Assembly (NCBI RefSeq): GCF_947497695.1
Contig: NZ_CANMHM010000009.1
Coordinates: 1-64,000, forward strand
DNA length: 64,000 bases
Origin: an uncultured Polaribacter sp.
Lineage (GTDB): Bacteria; Bacteroidota; Bacteroidia; Flavobacteriales; Flavobacteriaceae
Direction of reading: 5' to 3'
The notes beneath the pieces are model-generated. The model was given only the letters and a program-made list of their open reading frames with translations, did not search any database and had not been told where the DNA came from. A program made the translations under genes and the position numbers. Below are positions 1 through 8,480 of the stretch, one piece after another (the first letter of the stretch is position 1; every line of letters starts with the position of its first letter).

Positions 1-12
1 TTTTATACAGTT

Positions 13-105
13 TTGTCTTTTCGACCTTTTGGGAGAAATCACATAAAGTTGCTCTATTTTGTATTCTCTTCTTTATGTGACTTCTCACGCTGTTCGAAGT
101 GACAA
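13..105. repeat. Intergenic hairpin repeat R1, copy 1
   Basis: About 93 bp with nested inverted repeats. The inner arm at 33-48 (GAGAAATCACATAAAG) pairs with 71-86 (CTTTATGTGACTTCTC) with one mismatch. The outer arms TTGTCnnTTCGA (13-24) and TTCGAAGTGACAA (93-105) also pair. Related copies lie at 16768-16857, 24528-24619 and, more diverged, 61533-61618. The stretch 1-406 before serS otherwise holds an R2 copy and the serS promoter; no gene is visible in it. Confidence 0.8.
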
Positions 106-189
106 TTGTTTTAGGTTTGTTGTATTTTCTTAACCATCTCGAATAACTAACTTCGCGTTAAGGATTACTCATACTTTAATATTTTTTTG

Positions 190-281
190 AAATCGTGAAT
201 GCTTCGCATTTGAAGCAATTGTTTGAGCTCTTTTTTGTTTTTCACAAAAAAAGCGAGTGCGAAAGCCTGACCCTTTTGGGG
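190..281 (-). repeat. Intergenic repeat R2, inverted copy
   Basis: Read on the minus strand this segment contains CACTCGCTTTTTTTGTG, then CAAAAAAGAGCTCAAAC, then a GCTTCAA block. That is the same order as the copies at 7324-7431 and 60281-60408. The T-run and A-run flank a short spacer and would form a terminator-like hairpin on either strand. This copy lacks a clear 'agaagctattt' end. Confidence 0.7.
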
Positions 282-351
282 AACGCCCAAGAAATAATAT
301 GAGTTTTTATTTTTTATATGAGCCTTTTTGGTAAAATTTTTTATTTATGAT

Positions 352-386
352 TTGATGGTAAATCAACATCACAAATGATATCTTTG
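352..386 (+). promoter_or_regulatory. Candidate promoter of serS
   Basis: TATCTTTG at 379-386 matches the Bacteroidota -7 consensus TAnnTTTG. A TTG at 352-354 is a possible -33 element, but the 24-bp spacer is longer than usual. The start codon follows 20 bp downstream of the -7 box. Confidence 0.55.
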
Positions 387-406
387 CGTTTTTAAAATTT
401 ACACCC

Positions 407-1681
407 ATGTTACAAGTACAATTTATTAGAGACCACCAAGAAACTGTTTTAGCTGGTTTGGCAAAACGTAATTTTGCGAATGCTAAAACGATTATAGAGC
501 AGGTTTTAACGACCGATGAAAATAGAAGAGCAACACAAGTTGAGTTGGATAATACATTGGCAGAATCTAATAAAATATCTAAAGAAATTGGTGGTTTGTA
601 CAAATCTGGAAAAGCACAGGAAGCAAATGTTTTAAAAGAAAAAACGGTTCTGCTAAAAGAAAAATCTAAAGAACTTGGAGAACGTTTTAATAGTATTTCT
701 GATGATTTACAAGCGTTGTTATATCAAATACCAAATATACCTCACAGTTCTGTAAAACCAGGAACTTCTGAAGAGGATAATGAGAATATTTTTAGTGAAG
801 GTACAATTCCTGATTTGGGAGAAAATGCTTTGCCTCACTGGGAATTGGCTAAGAAATACGATATTATAGATTTTGAATTAGGGAATAAAATTACAGGTGC
901 TGGTTTCCCTGTTTATAAAGGAAAAGGTGCAAGATTACAACGTGCTTTGATCAACTATTTTTTAGATAAAAATATAAAAGCTGGGTATACAGAAGTGCAA
1001 GTGCCACATTTGGTAAATGAGGCTTCTGCAACTGCTACTGGGCAATTGCCAGATAAAGATGGGCAAATGTATCATGCTACTGTAGATGATTTGTATTTAA
1101 TTCCTACTGGTGAAGTGCCAATAACAAATATGTTTCGTGGTAATTTAATGCAAGAAACAGAATTTCCTATAACTGTTACTGGTTATACACCTTGTTTTAG
1201 ACGAGAAGCTGGTAGTTATGGTGCTCATGTGAGAGGTTTAAACAGATTGCATCAATTTGATAAAGTAGAAATTGTTAGAATTGAACATCCAGATAATTCT
1301 TACCAAGCTTTAAACGGAATGGTAGAACATATTAAAGGTATTTTAAGAGAATTAAAATTACCTTACAGAATTTTACGTTTGTGTGGAGGAGATACTGGTT
1401 TTACAGCTGCTTTAACATTCGATTTTGAATTGTTTTCTACGGCTCAAGACAGATGGTTAGAAATTAGTTCTGCATCTAATTTTGAAACTTTTCAGGCAAA
1501 TAGATTAAAATTACGTTTTAAAAACAAAGAAGGAAAAAGCGAATTGGCACATACTTTAAACGGTAGTTCTTTAGCTTTACCAAGAGTTTTAGCAGGTATT
1601 TTAGAAAACTACCAAACTGCAGATGGTATTGTAATACCTGATGCTTTAGTGCCTTATTGTGGGTTTTCTATGATAGATTAA
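407..1681 (+). CDS. serS: Seryl-tRNA synthetase
   Basis: This 424-aa cytosolic enzyme charges tRNA-Ser (and the precursor of Sec-tRNA where present) with serine using ATP. The N-terminal ~110 residues have the charged, coiled-coil-like composition of the tRNA-binding arm. The class II catalytic core follows, with TGEVP at 234-238 (serine site region), motif 2 FRREAGS at 264-270, and motif 3 around R393 (PRVLAGILE). Length is normal for the family. ATG at 407 follows a TATCTTTG promoter. The gene looks monocistronic, with a heptad-repeat spacer after its stop. Confidence 0.97.
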   Translation: MLQVQFIRDHQETVLAGLAKRNFANAKTIIEQVLTTDENRRATQVELDNTLAESNKISKEIGGLYKSGKAQEANVLKEKTVLLKEKSKELGERFNSISDDLQALLYQIPNIPHSSVKPGTSEEDNENIFSEGTIPDLGENALPHWELAKKYDIIDFELGNKITGAGFPVYKGKGARLQRALINYFLDKNIKAGYTEVQVPHLVNEASATATGQLPDKDGQMYHATVDDLYLIPTGEVPITNMFRGNLMQETEFPITVTGYTPCFRREAGSYGAHVRGLNRLHQFDKVEIVRIEHPDNSYQALNGMVEHIKGILRELKLPYRILRLCGGDTGFTAALTFDFELFSTAQDRWLEISSASNFETFQANRLKLRFKNKEGKSELAHTLNGSSLALPRVLAGILENYQTADGIVIPDALVPYCGFSMID

Positions 1682-1693
1682 ATTTGATAAGTA

Positions 1694-1756
1694 GCAGTTT
1701 TTAGTTGTCAGTATTCAGTCTAAAACTGACTGCTTACTGAACACTGCATACCAACT
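1694..1756. repeat. Seven-base periodic array A (inverted)
   Basis: Nine seven-base units in one frame. Units 1694-1721 carry AGT at positions 3-5; from about 1729 they switch to ACTGnnT, the complementary sense. The two halves can fold back on each other with a CAGT/ACTG pairing once per unit. The array lies just after the serS stop and before the small minus-strand gene, where it could act as a 3' hairpin. Units are degenerate, so this is not a simple microsatellite. Confidence 0.6.
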
Positions 1757-1900
1757 TTAATTCGCAATAACTGCAATCATTAATCGTTTGTATTTATTCA
1801 TTTCTAAAAGCGAGTTTAAATACTCGCTTATTTGTCCTTTTTTCATAAACTTAATTGAGTTGTTTTTTGCAGCTTGGTATTTTTGTGAAAAAGTAGTCAT
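1757..1900 (-). CDS. Small conserved-looking hypothetical protein (47 aa)
   Basis: An uninterrupted minus-strand frame from ATG (1900-1898) to TAA (1759-1757), translating as MTTFSQKYQAAKNNS... and ending in ...MNKYKRLMIAVIAN. The peptide is basic with alternating charged and hydrophobic residues, suggesting two short helices. No signal peptide or membrane segment is evident. It is convergent with serS and divergent from the TPR gene. I recall similar ~47-aa proteins in flavobacteria but cannot verify this here. Function is unknown. The 345-bp space between serS and the TPR gene is otherwise empty apart from repeat array A. Confidence 0.65.
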   Translation of the reverse strand: MTTFSQKYQAAKNNSIKFMKKGQISEYLNSLLEMNKYKRLMIAVIAN

Positions 1901-2011
1901 CTTCTTAAAATTTGATTTGTTATTTATACATTATTCAAGTTCCGTGCCAAAAATTTAAAACAGTGTATTTTATAATTGATTGGTTTCATAGAAATTAACA
2001 ATTATCTTGAG

Positions 2012-2019
2012 TATCTTTG
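2012..2019 (+). promoter_or_regulatory. -7 promoter element of the TPR gene
   Basis: TATCTTTG matches TAnnTTTG. It ends only 7 bp before the ATG at 2027, so transcription would begin at or next to the start codon (leaderless or nearly so). No convincing -33 TTG is seen at normal spacing. Confidence 0.55.
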
Positions 2020-2026
2020 ATTTGAA

Positions 2027-3808
2027 ATGAAAAAACTATTTATACTTATTTTTTTTACTATCAGCAGTTTTACTGTTGCACAAAACGCTGCACAAAACGA
2101 TTATCTTTTAGCTGAAAGCTACTACAGAGAAGGTGAGTATGAAAAAGCAACTCAGATTTATAAAAACCTATATTCTAAAAGTACTTTTAATACTACGTAT
2201 TTAAAACGATTAATTTCTTGCTACCAAGAAACAGATCAATTTTTAGAGGCAGAAAAATTATTAAAATCGAACTTAAAAAAAGACGCCAAACAGCATTTTT
2301 TATATGTGTTTTTAGGGTATAATTATGAGCGTCAACAATTAAAAGAACTCGCTACTAAAAACTATCATTTAGCCTTAAAAGCTATTGGTAAAAAAACACG
2401 TTATGGAGGTGTTATTGGAAAAGCTTTTAAAGAATACAACCTTTTAGACTATGCAATTTTAGCCTATGAAAAAATTATGGCAGAAAATGAAAATGCGAAT
2501 TATAATTTTCAAGTTGCAGAAATTTATGGAGAAAAAGGGGACTTCAAAAAAATGTTTGAGGCCTACATTAATATGATTGATAAAAACGAAAGCTTTTTTA
2601 ATATTGTACAAAGATATACTAGTAAATATATTACTGATGATGCAGAAAACGAAGCCAATATTTTATTTAGAAAAACACTTTTAAAAAAATCTGCTAGCAA
2701 CCCAAAAGATATTTGGAATGTGTTGTTGAGTTGGTTATTTACCCAACAAAAAGACTATAACAAAGCATTGATTCAAGAAAAAGCTTTGTATCAAAGAAAC
2801 GCATCTGATTTAACAGCTATATTTAGTTTAGGCAAGATTGCTTTTGAAAACAAAAATTATGAAGCATCAAAAGATTGTTTCGATTTTATCACTCAAAAAA
2901 CCACATTTGCAGAAGAACAAGTAGAAGCGTTTTTATACATCGCTAAAATTGCTGTTGCTACCAATAATCCTGATACAGAAAAATTATTTCAGTCTTTATT
3001 TAGTAGGTTTGGTAAAAATAAATATACCATTCAATTACAGGTAGCTTATGCAGATTTTTTAACCTTTCAACAAAACAAACCTAATGAAGCAAAGGTTATT
3101 TTAGAAGAAGCTTTATCATTTTCTAATTCTAAATTTGATAAAGCAAGAATTAAATTAAAATTAGGAGATATTTTAGTATTTACAGGCAAATACAACAAAG
3201 CTTTAATTTATTTTTCTCAAATACAAACACAGTTAAAAAATCACGAACTAGCACAACAAGCTCGTTTTAAAGTTGCCCAAACAAGTTATTTTAAAGGAGA
3301 TTTTACTTGGGCAAAAGCTCAATTAAAAGTTTTAAAAAGTGCTACTTCACAATTAATTGCAAATGATGCTTTAGAGTTGTATTTAACCATTATAGACAAT
3401 GAACCTGTAGATTCTATTCCTTCTGGATTGATACAATATTCTAAAGCAGCATTGTTATCTTTTCAGAATAAAAATCAACAAGCAATTGATACTTTAAGTA
3501 CGATTGATCAAAAGTTTAAAGGTCAGCCAATTGAAGATGAAGCATTGTTTAAAAAAGCAAAATTATATGTTAAACTGAATCAGTTTGAGGCTGCAATTAC
3601 AAATTTTGAAAAAGTAATTGCATTAAATACTGAAGGCATTTTAATTGATGATGCTTATTATGAATTGGCAGAGTTGTATAAAAATCAATTAAACAACCCA
3701 GAAAAAGCATCAGAATACTATCAAAAGATTATTTTTGATTATTCTTCTAGTATTTACCTAGTTGATGCTAGAAAAAAATATCGAAAATTAAGAGGAGACA
3801 ATATTTAG
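2027..3808 (+). CDS. Exported tetratricopeptide-repeat protein
   Basis: 593 aa. It begins with a signal peptide (MKKLFILIFF... to about residue 18, ending TVAQN), so it is periplasmic or outer-membrane associated. The rest is helical and rich in TPR-like repeats (ALLFSFGKIAFENKNYEAS-type units; the last, EKASEYYQKIIFDYSSS, is near the C terminus). TPR solenoids bind partner proteins, but no catalytic motif is visible and the partner is unknown. The start follows a -7 box by 7 bp. A heptad array separates it from the DUF4286 gene. Confidence 0.85.
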   Translation: MKKLFILIFFTISSFTVAQNAAQNDYLLAESYYREGEYEKATQIYKNLYSKSTFNTTYLKRLISCYQETDQFLEAEKLLKSNLKKDAKQHFLYVFLGYNYERQQLKELATKNYHLALKAIGKKTRYGGVIGKAFKEYNLLDYAILAYEKIMAENENANYNFQVAEIYGEKGDFKKMFEAYINMIDKNESFFNIVQRYTSKYITDDAENEANILFRKTLLKKSASNPKDIWNVLLSWLFTQQKDYNKALIQEKALYQRNASDLTAIFSLGKIAFENKNYEASKDCFDFITQKTTFAEEQVEAFLYIAKIAVATNNPDTEKLFQSLFSRFGKNKYTIQLQVAYADFLTFQQNKPNEAKVILEEALSFSNSKFDKARIKLKLGDILVFTGKYNKALIYFSQIQTQLKNHELAQQARFKVAQTSYFKGDFTWAKAQLKVLKSATSQLIANDALELYLTIIDNEPVDSIPSGLIQYSKAALLSFQNKNQQAIDTLSTIDQKFKGQPIEDEALFKKAKLYVKLNQFEAAITNFEKVIALNTEGILIDDAYYELAELYKNQLNNPEKASEYYQKIIFDYSSSIYLVDARKKYRKLRGDNI

Positions 3809-3810
3809 TG

Positions 3811-3909
3811 GGTGGTTTCTGGTTGATGGTTTTTAGCCTGAGTTAATCAGAATAACTAAAAAGAGTCAATTTTTAACCAAAAACTAATAACTAATAACTA
3901 AAAGCTAAA
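3811..3909. repeat. Seven-base periodic array B
   Basis: The spacer between the TPR gene and the DUF4286 gene. The 5' part carries GGTTnnT units (from about 3815) and the 3' part carries AACC or AATAACT units, with a regular seven-base step running almost to the ATG at 3910. The two halves are complementary in sense, as in the arrays at 1694 and 60131. No independent promoter of the TAnnTTTG type is seen within it. Confidence 0.55.
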
Positions 3910-4239
3910 ATGTACATATACAACGTAACTATAAATATTGATGAAAGCGTCCATTTAGAATGGCTCACTTGGATGGAAACTCACATTTTAGAGGTATTAA
4001 ACACAGGCAAATTTATATCAGCAAAACTAACAGAGGTTTTGGTGGAAGAAGAAATGGGTGGCAGAACCTATTCTATACAATATACTGCAAATACAAAAGA
4101 AGATTTAGACGATTATTACAAACACGATGCCGAAAAATTGCGTGGAGAAAGTCTTCAAAAATTTGGCGATAAAATGTTAACTTTTAGAACAGAATTAAGG
4201 TTGATTAAAGAGTTTTATCCTACAAGTGTGGGGAATTAG
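3910..4239 (+). CDS. DUF4286 family protein
   Basis: 109 aa, small and soluble, with no signal peptide. It resembles DUF4286 proteins of Bacteroidota: MYIYNVTINIDESVH start, a central VEEEMGGRTYSIQY strand region, and a C-terminal LTFRTELRLI. The predicted fold is a ferredoxin-like alpha/beta domain; its biochemical role is not known. It lies between the TPR gene and a convergent hypothetical gene and may be co-transcribed with the former through the heptad spacer. Its TAG stop overlaps the opposite gene's stop by sharing TTAG at 4236-4239. Confidence 0.8.
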   Translation: MYIYNVTINIDESVHLEWLTWMETHILEVLNTGKFISAKLTEVLVEEEMGGRTYSIQYTANTKEDLDDYYKHDAEKLRGESLQKFGDKMLTFRTELRLIKEFYPTSVGN

Positions 4240-5081
4240 AAACTAATTTCAACTCCTAAAGAAAAAGTATTAATTTTAGAAACAGCTAACTTATAATGCT
4301 CATATCCAGAAGAAATTCTATAGTTTTTTATATGATATTTTAAAAGCAATTTTGTGTTTCTAATCGATTCTTGATGAATGGTTGTCCATTTATGAGAACC
4401 CACTAAACTAATTGGCTTTTTTATAAATATTTCTCCTCCAAACCCAAAAGTAAAACCAGTTTCGTTCACATTATTTGCTATATGTGTTGCTCCTAAACCA
4501 AACCATGCATCAAAACGTTGTGTTCTAATTCTGTAGTATTTTAAAAGTGCGGAATACATATTAAAAGAATCTTTTTTACCCTCTACTTTTTCTAAAAAAG
4601 TGGTGTAATTTATATCAATCGCAAAACGTTTTAAAAAACGAAAGTTTACTCCTAAATCATTGCCATATAGGTTTTTATTTTCGATTAAAATGTGATTATA
4701 AATATCAAATCTTGTAATTTTATAGTTTATAGAATCTGTATAAATAAAATTGCCAGATTTAGACTCTTTATAAGGATAATTAGATATTTCTGCATTGTGC
4801 ATTTTTCCTTCCTTTTCAAATTCAGACTCTATTGCAACACCATAAACTGTATACTTTGCTATCTCCCAGAAAAAACCAGCGAAAATTGAACCAAAAAAAG
4901 ACTCATTATCATTATTATTTGCAGAAGAACTTCTTGAAGATTTATTTGTTTTAATTGATGTTGAACTTGAAGAGGAACTTTTTAAGCTCTCTTTTGCTTT
5001 CTCTAGTTTTCCCTCTTGTGAAAATCCTTTGAAGCAAATTATAGAGAATAATATTGATAAAACAAGTAAATTTTTAGTCAT
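4236..5081 (-). CDS. Exported hypothetical protein with Ser/Asn-rich linker
   Basis: 281 aa. A signal peptide (about residues 1-21, ending GFSQ) is followed by a low-complexity Ser/Asn/Lys linker (about 34-60). A C-terminal region of alternating aromatic and polar residues then ends in FSLGVEISF, which looks like an outer-membrane beta-barrel end. Residues FGFGGEIF and SSGYEHYKLA fit barrel strands. It is not assigned to a family. It is divergent from rsmA (90 bp apart) and convergent with the DUF4286 gene. I infer a small outer-membrane protein. Confidence 0.7.
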   Translation of the reverse strand: MTKNLLVLSILFSIICFKGFSQEGKLEKAKESLKSSSSSSTSIKTNKSSRSSSANNNDNESFFGSIFAGFFWEIAKYTVYGVAIESEFEKEGKMHNAEISNYPYKESKSGNFIYTDSINYKITRFDIYNHILIENKNLYGNDLGVNFRFLKRFAIDINYTTFLEKVEGKKDSFNMYSALLKYYRIRTQRFDAWFGLGATHIANNVNETGFTFGFGGEIFIKKPISLVGSHKWTTIHQESIRNTKLLLKYHIKNYRISSGYEHYKLAVSKINTFSLGVEISF

Positions 5082-5134
5082 TTAGGGCGATTTTTAAAAA
5101 GCCAAACTGACCAAAAATTATGCCGAATTAACTG

Positions 5135-5142
5135 TATCTTTG
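5135..5142 (+). promoter_or_regulatory. -7 promoter element of rsmA-mgtE
   Basis: TATCTTTG, a match to TAnnTTTG, 29 bp before the GTG start of rsmA. No clear -33 TTG was found at the usual distance. Confidence 0.5.
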
Positions 5143-5171
5143 TTTTTTCAGAAGCATAAAAAACAAAAACT

Positions 5172-5975
5172 GTGTCAGTTAAAGCAAAAAAACATTTAGG
5201 TCAGCATTTTTTAACAGATGAAAGCATTGCAAAAGATATTGCAGATGCCTTATCTGGCAATGGTTATGATGATGTCTTAGAAATTGGCCCAGGAATGGGT
5301 GTTTTAACAAAGTATTTATTGCTTAAAAAGCCTAAAGTTACAGTTATGGAATTAGACAGAGAATCTGTTGCTTATTTGCATGACACTTTTCCTTTAGAAC
5401 ATATAAAACTAGATACATCAAAAGAACATTTTGAAATTATAGAAGGCGATTTTTTAAAGAAAAACATTCAAGGTATTTTTAATAAAAAACAAGTAGCTAT
5501 TATTGGTAATTTTCCCTATAATATTTCTACACAAATTGTTTTTAAAGCCATTGAAAACAGAGCGTTTGTACCCGAATTTGCAGGCATGTTTCAAAAAGAA
5601 GTTGCTATGAGAATTGCAGAAAAAAAAGGCAGCAAAGTATATGGAATTTTATCTGTTTTAACACAAGCATTTTTTGATGTTGAGTACCTTTTTACGGTAC
5701 CACCAACTGTTTTTAATCCGCCACCAAAAGTAGATTCTGGCGTAATAAGATTCGTTAGAAAACAAGATTATTCACTTCCTGTAGAAGAAAAATTATTTTT
5801 TAGAGTGGTAAAAACAGCATTTAATCAACGTAGAAAAATGTTACGTTCTAGCTTAAAATCTTTCAATCTTTCGGATTCTTTAAAAGAAGAACCTATCTTT
5901 GCAAAAAGACCAGAACAATTATCGGTTCAAGAGTTTATTTCACTCACGCAAAAACTAGCAAATAATGCCATTTGA
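5172..5975 (+). CDS. rsmA: 16S rRNA dimethyladenosine transferase
   Basis: 267 aa. It dimethylates two adjacent adenines in the 3' hairpin (helix 45) of 16S rRNA with S-adenosylmethionine during 30S maturation. Motifs seen are [11 protein letters not shown] at the N terminus, SAM-binding EIGPGMG at 37-43, and catalytic NFPYNIS at 113-119. [11 protein letters not shown] appears in the C-terminal domain. The start is GTG (5172), chosen because the conserved [12 protein letters not shown] follows at once. It overlaps mgtE by 11 bp, so the two are probably translationally coupled. Confidence 0.96.
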   Translation: MSVKAKKHLGQHFLTDESIAKDIADALSGNGYDDVLEIGPGMGVLTKYLLLKKPKVTVMELDRESVAYLHDTFPLEHIKLDTSKEHFEIIEGDFLKKNIQGIFNKKQVAIIGNFPYNISTQIVFKAIENRAFVPEFAGMFQKEVAMRIAEKKGSKVYGILSVLTQAFFDVEYLFTVPPTVFNPPPKVDSGVIRFVRKQDYSLPVEEKLFFRVVKTAFNQRRKMLRSSLKSFNLSDSLKEEPIFAKRPEQLSVQEFISLTQKLANNAI

Positions 5976-7317
5976 AATCTCAGACGACTTTCTAGATAAC
6001 CTTTCAGAATTAATTGCAAAAGACCAATCAAAAGAAATTACAACTTTATTTGAAGACGTCCATTTTGCAGATATTGCTGAGGTTTTAGACGAGTTAGATT
6101 TCGATGAAGCTATTTACATTATTAAACTTTTAGATAGTGAAAAAACATCTGAAATTCTTACAGAATTAGAAGATGACATTCGAGAAAAAATCCTAGAAAA
6201 TTTATCTGCCAAAGAAATTGCCAATGAAATTGGCGAAATGGATTCTGATGATGCTGCAGATATTATTGGAGAACTTTCCGTTGAACGTCAAGATAGAGTT
6301 ATCAAGGCCTTAAATGATGAAGAATTAGCTGCAGATATTAAAGAACTTTTATCTTACGAAGAAAATACTGCTGGTGCTTTAATGGCAAAAGAATTGGTAA
6401 AAGTTTATGAAACTTGGACAGTTGCAGGTTGTATGCGTAGAATTCGTGGACAAGCTAAAGAAGTAACCAGAGTACATTCTATTTATGTGGTCGACAAACA
6501 AGATAAATTAGTTGGACGCTTGTCTTTAAAAGACTTAATTATTGCCAAGTCAGATCAAAAAATAGCAGACATTTCTAAAGATTCTGTAGATTCTGTAAAC
6601 GTAGATGAAGATGATGAAGAAATTGCCAAAATTATGGCAAAATACGATTTAGAAGCCATACCTGTTGTAGACAAAAACAATGTTTTAGTGGGTAGAATTA
6701 CTATTGATGATATTGTAGATGTTATTAGAGATGAAGCTGACAAAGATTACCAAATGGCAGCTGGTTTTTCTAAAGATGTAGAAGTAAATGATACTATTTG
6801 GGAGTTAACAAAAGCACGTTTACCTTGGTTAATTTTAGCCCTTTTTGGCGGTTTTATTTCGGTATCAGTTTTAGGAAGTTTTGATGGTGCCATGAAAAAC
6901 TATCCAGAACTATTTTTCTTTACACCTTTAATTGCTGCCATGGCAGGTAATGTTGGTGTACAATCGTCTGCAATTATTGTACAAGGTTTGGCAAACGATA
7001 GTTTAAGAGGCTCACTTTTTAAACGACTTTTAAAAGAAATTTTACAAGGTTTATTAAACGGATTTGTTTTAGCAGCCTTATTAATGTCTGCAGGAATGTT
7101 GTTTCTTGGTTTTCCTTTAAACTTAGGTGTTACAGTAGCTGCATCGCTAATTTCTGTAATTATAATCGCTTCTATTATTGGTACATTTATCCCTATTATT
7201 TTAGCCAAAAGAGGTATAGATCCTGCATTGGCAACAGGCCCTTTTATTACCACAAGTAATGATATTTTAGGAATTTTAATTTACTTTTCTATTGCACAAT
7301 TGGTGCTGGGCTTTTAA
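5965..7317 (+). CDS. mgtE: Magnesium transporter MgtE
   Basis: 450 aa inner-membrane Mg2+ channel. In order it has the acidic helical N domain (about 1-130, with repeated D/E-rich segments such as [14 protein letters not shown]), two CBS domains (about 135-255) that sense Mg2+, a plug helix, and five membrane helices from about residue 275. [17 protein letters not shown] matches the conserved pore region. It starts within rsmA in another frame. A hairpin repeat (R2) follows the stop and separates it from a convergent gene. Confidence 0.95.
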   Translation: MPFEISDDFLDNLSELIAKDQSKEITTLFEDVHFADIAEVLDELDFDEAIYIIKLLDSEKTSEILTELEDDIREKILENLSAKEIANEIGEMDSDDAADIIGELSVERQDRVIKALNDEELAADIKELLSYEENTAGALMAKELVKVYETWTVAGCMRRIRGQAKEVTRVHSIYVVDKQDKLVGRLSLKDLIIAKSDQKIADISKDSVDSVNVDEDDEEIAKIMAKYDLEAIPVVDKNNVLVGRITIDDIVDVIRDEADKDYQMAAGFSKDVEVNDTIWELTKARLPWLILALFGGFISVSVLGSFDGAMKNYPELFFFTPLIAAMAGNVGVQSSAIIVQGLANDSLRGSLFKRLLKEILQGLLNGFVLAALLMSAGMLFLGFPLNLGVTVAASLISVIIIASIIGTFIPIILAKRGIDPALATGPFITTSNDILGILIYFSIAQLVLGF

Positions 7318-7323
7318 TTTTTT

Positions 7324-7431
7324 TTAGAAGCTATTTCCAGCTTTCAGCACTCGCTTTTTTTGCCTGAAAAAGGCAAAAAAGAGCTCAAACAAATGCTTCA
7401 ATCTGGGCTAAGCCTATTTGCTAACTTTTAG
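7324..7431 (+). repeat. Intergenic repeat R2, copy a
   Basis: The order is AGAAGCTATTT, then CTTTCAGCACTCGCTTTTTTTGCC, a short loop, GGCAAAAAAGAGC, CTCAAAC, GCTTCAATC, GGGCTAAGC and TTTGCTAACTTTTAG. The central GCTTTTTTTGCCT and AGGCAAAAAAGAGC arms form a strong hairpin that could end transcription from both sides. It lies between the convergent mgtE and DUF3817 genes. Copies are at 60281-60408 and, inverted, 190-281. Confidence 0.8.
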
Positions 7432-7594
7432 CTTTTTTATAAGTTATTCCTTTTTTAGAAACGATACTTAGTTACATATCATAAAGGTCAATTGTTAAAA
7501 AAGAGCGATAGCAAAAAACAACATCCTTTTTAAAAAATAACTTTTGCGAATCTCTTTGTTTTCTCTATGAAATTCAGAGTAATTACTCACTTTT

Positions 7595-7867
7595 TTACCT
7601 TAAATACTTCTTATCAACATAAAAAGTACCAAAAGGAATTACAGAAGCAATTAAAACGATTCCTAAAGTTTTGTTGTTCCAATTCATTTCTTTTTTAATA
7701 ATAAAAGCCAAAACAATATATAGCATAAAAAGAATTCCATGAGGCATTCCTAACATTTTTACATAACTAGCATCTCCTTGTGTGTATTTAATGGGTACTG
7801 CAATAAAAAGTAATAATAAGTAAGAAATTCCTTCTAATAAGCTTACAATTCTAAAGATGTTTTTCAT
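7595..7867 (-). CDS. DUF3817 small membrane protein
   Basis: 90 aa with about three predicted membrane helices. The MKNIFRIVSLLEGISYLLLLFIAVPIK opening with a conserved E-G-I-S-Y, followed by MLGMPHGILFMLYI, is typical of the DUF3817 (YdzA-like) inner-membrane family, whose function is unknown. It is transcribed away from moaE (63 bp apart by the chosen moaE start) and convergent with mgtE. Confidence 0.85.
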   Translation of the reverse strand: MKNIFRIVSLLEGISYLLLLFIAVPIKYTQGDASYVKMLGMPHGILFMLYIVLAFIIKKEMNWNNKTLGIVLIASVIPFGTFYVDKKYLR

Positions 7868-7915
7868 TTTTATAAAGTATTAAAAATTAGATGACAAAGA
7901 TACATTTTGAATTAC

Positions 7916-7923
7916 TATTTTTG
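7916..7923 (+). promoter_or_regulatory. -7 promoter element of moaE
   Basis: TATTTTTG matches TAnnTTTG and ends 7 bp before ATG 7931. This fixes the start downstream of an in-frame TTG at 7907 and implies a leaderless or near-leaderless transcript. Confidence 0.5.
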
Positions 7924-7930
7924 TGGATGT

Positions 7931-8353
7931 ATGCAGAGAACTTCAATTAAAATTACATCAGAAAAATTAGATTTACAAGAATGCTATCGTTTTGTAGAAG
8001 ATGCTTCTTGTGGAGGTATTTCAGCATTTATAGGAACTGTTAGAAATGATACTCAAGGAAAAGAAGTTACACAGTTAGATTTTTCTACCTACAAACCAAT
8101 GGCAATTAAAGAAATGCAAAAAATTGCAGATGTAACGTTAGAAAAATTCAATATAAAAAAAATAGCCATTCATCATGCAGAAGGAATGTTGCAAATAGGA
8201 GAAATACCAGTAATAATAACGGTTTCTTCTAAACATAGAAAAGCAGCCTTTGAGGCTTGTGAATTTGCTATTGATACCTTAAAAGAAACAGTACCAATCT
8301 GGAAAAAAGAACACTTTTCTGATGGTGAAGTTTGGGTAAATGCACATCCGTAA
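7931..8353 (+). CDS. moaE: Molybdopterin synthase catalytic subunit MoaE
   Basis: 140 aa from ATG 7931. MoaE transfers sulfur from the MoaD thiocarboxylate to precursor Z in molybdenum-cofactor synthesis. Family motifs seen are GGISAFIGTVRN near residues 28-39, the conserved IHHAEGMLQIGE, and HRKAAFEACEFAIDTLK followed by VPIWKKE, which holds the active-site lysines. An in-frame TTG at 7907 is rejected because a -7 promoter box lies between it and the ATG. No other moa genes are in the window, so the rest of the pathway must lie elsewhere. Confidence 0.93.
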   Translation: MQRTSIKITSEKLDLQECYRFVEDASCGGISAFIGTVRNDTQGKEVTQLDFSTYKPMAIKEMQKIADVTLEKFNIKKIAIHHAEGMLQIGEIPVIITVSSKHRKAAFEACEFAIDTLKETVPIWKKEHFSDGEVWVNAHP

Positions 8354-8480
8354 TTTTAGTTTTTGAGCAGGCATTAATTATCTGAATTTTTAATATTAAA
8401 CTTAAAAAAACTTTGTTTTCTATATCACTTCTTTGTAGTTAATTTTTCAGTTAAGACAAAAGTGTGAAACTGAAAACTAA

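Noticed and set aside
13..105. R1/R2 hairpin copies as CRISPR repeats or transposon ends
   Set aside because: Copies are dispersed, not in regular arrays, and no transposase or cas gene is present.
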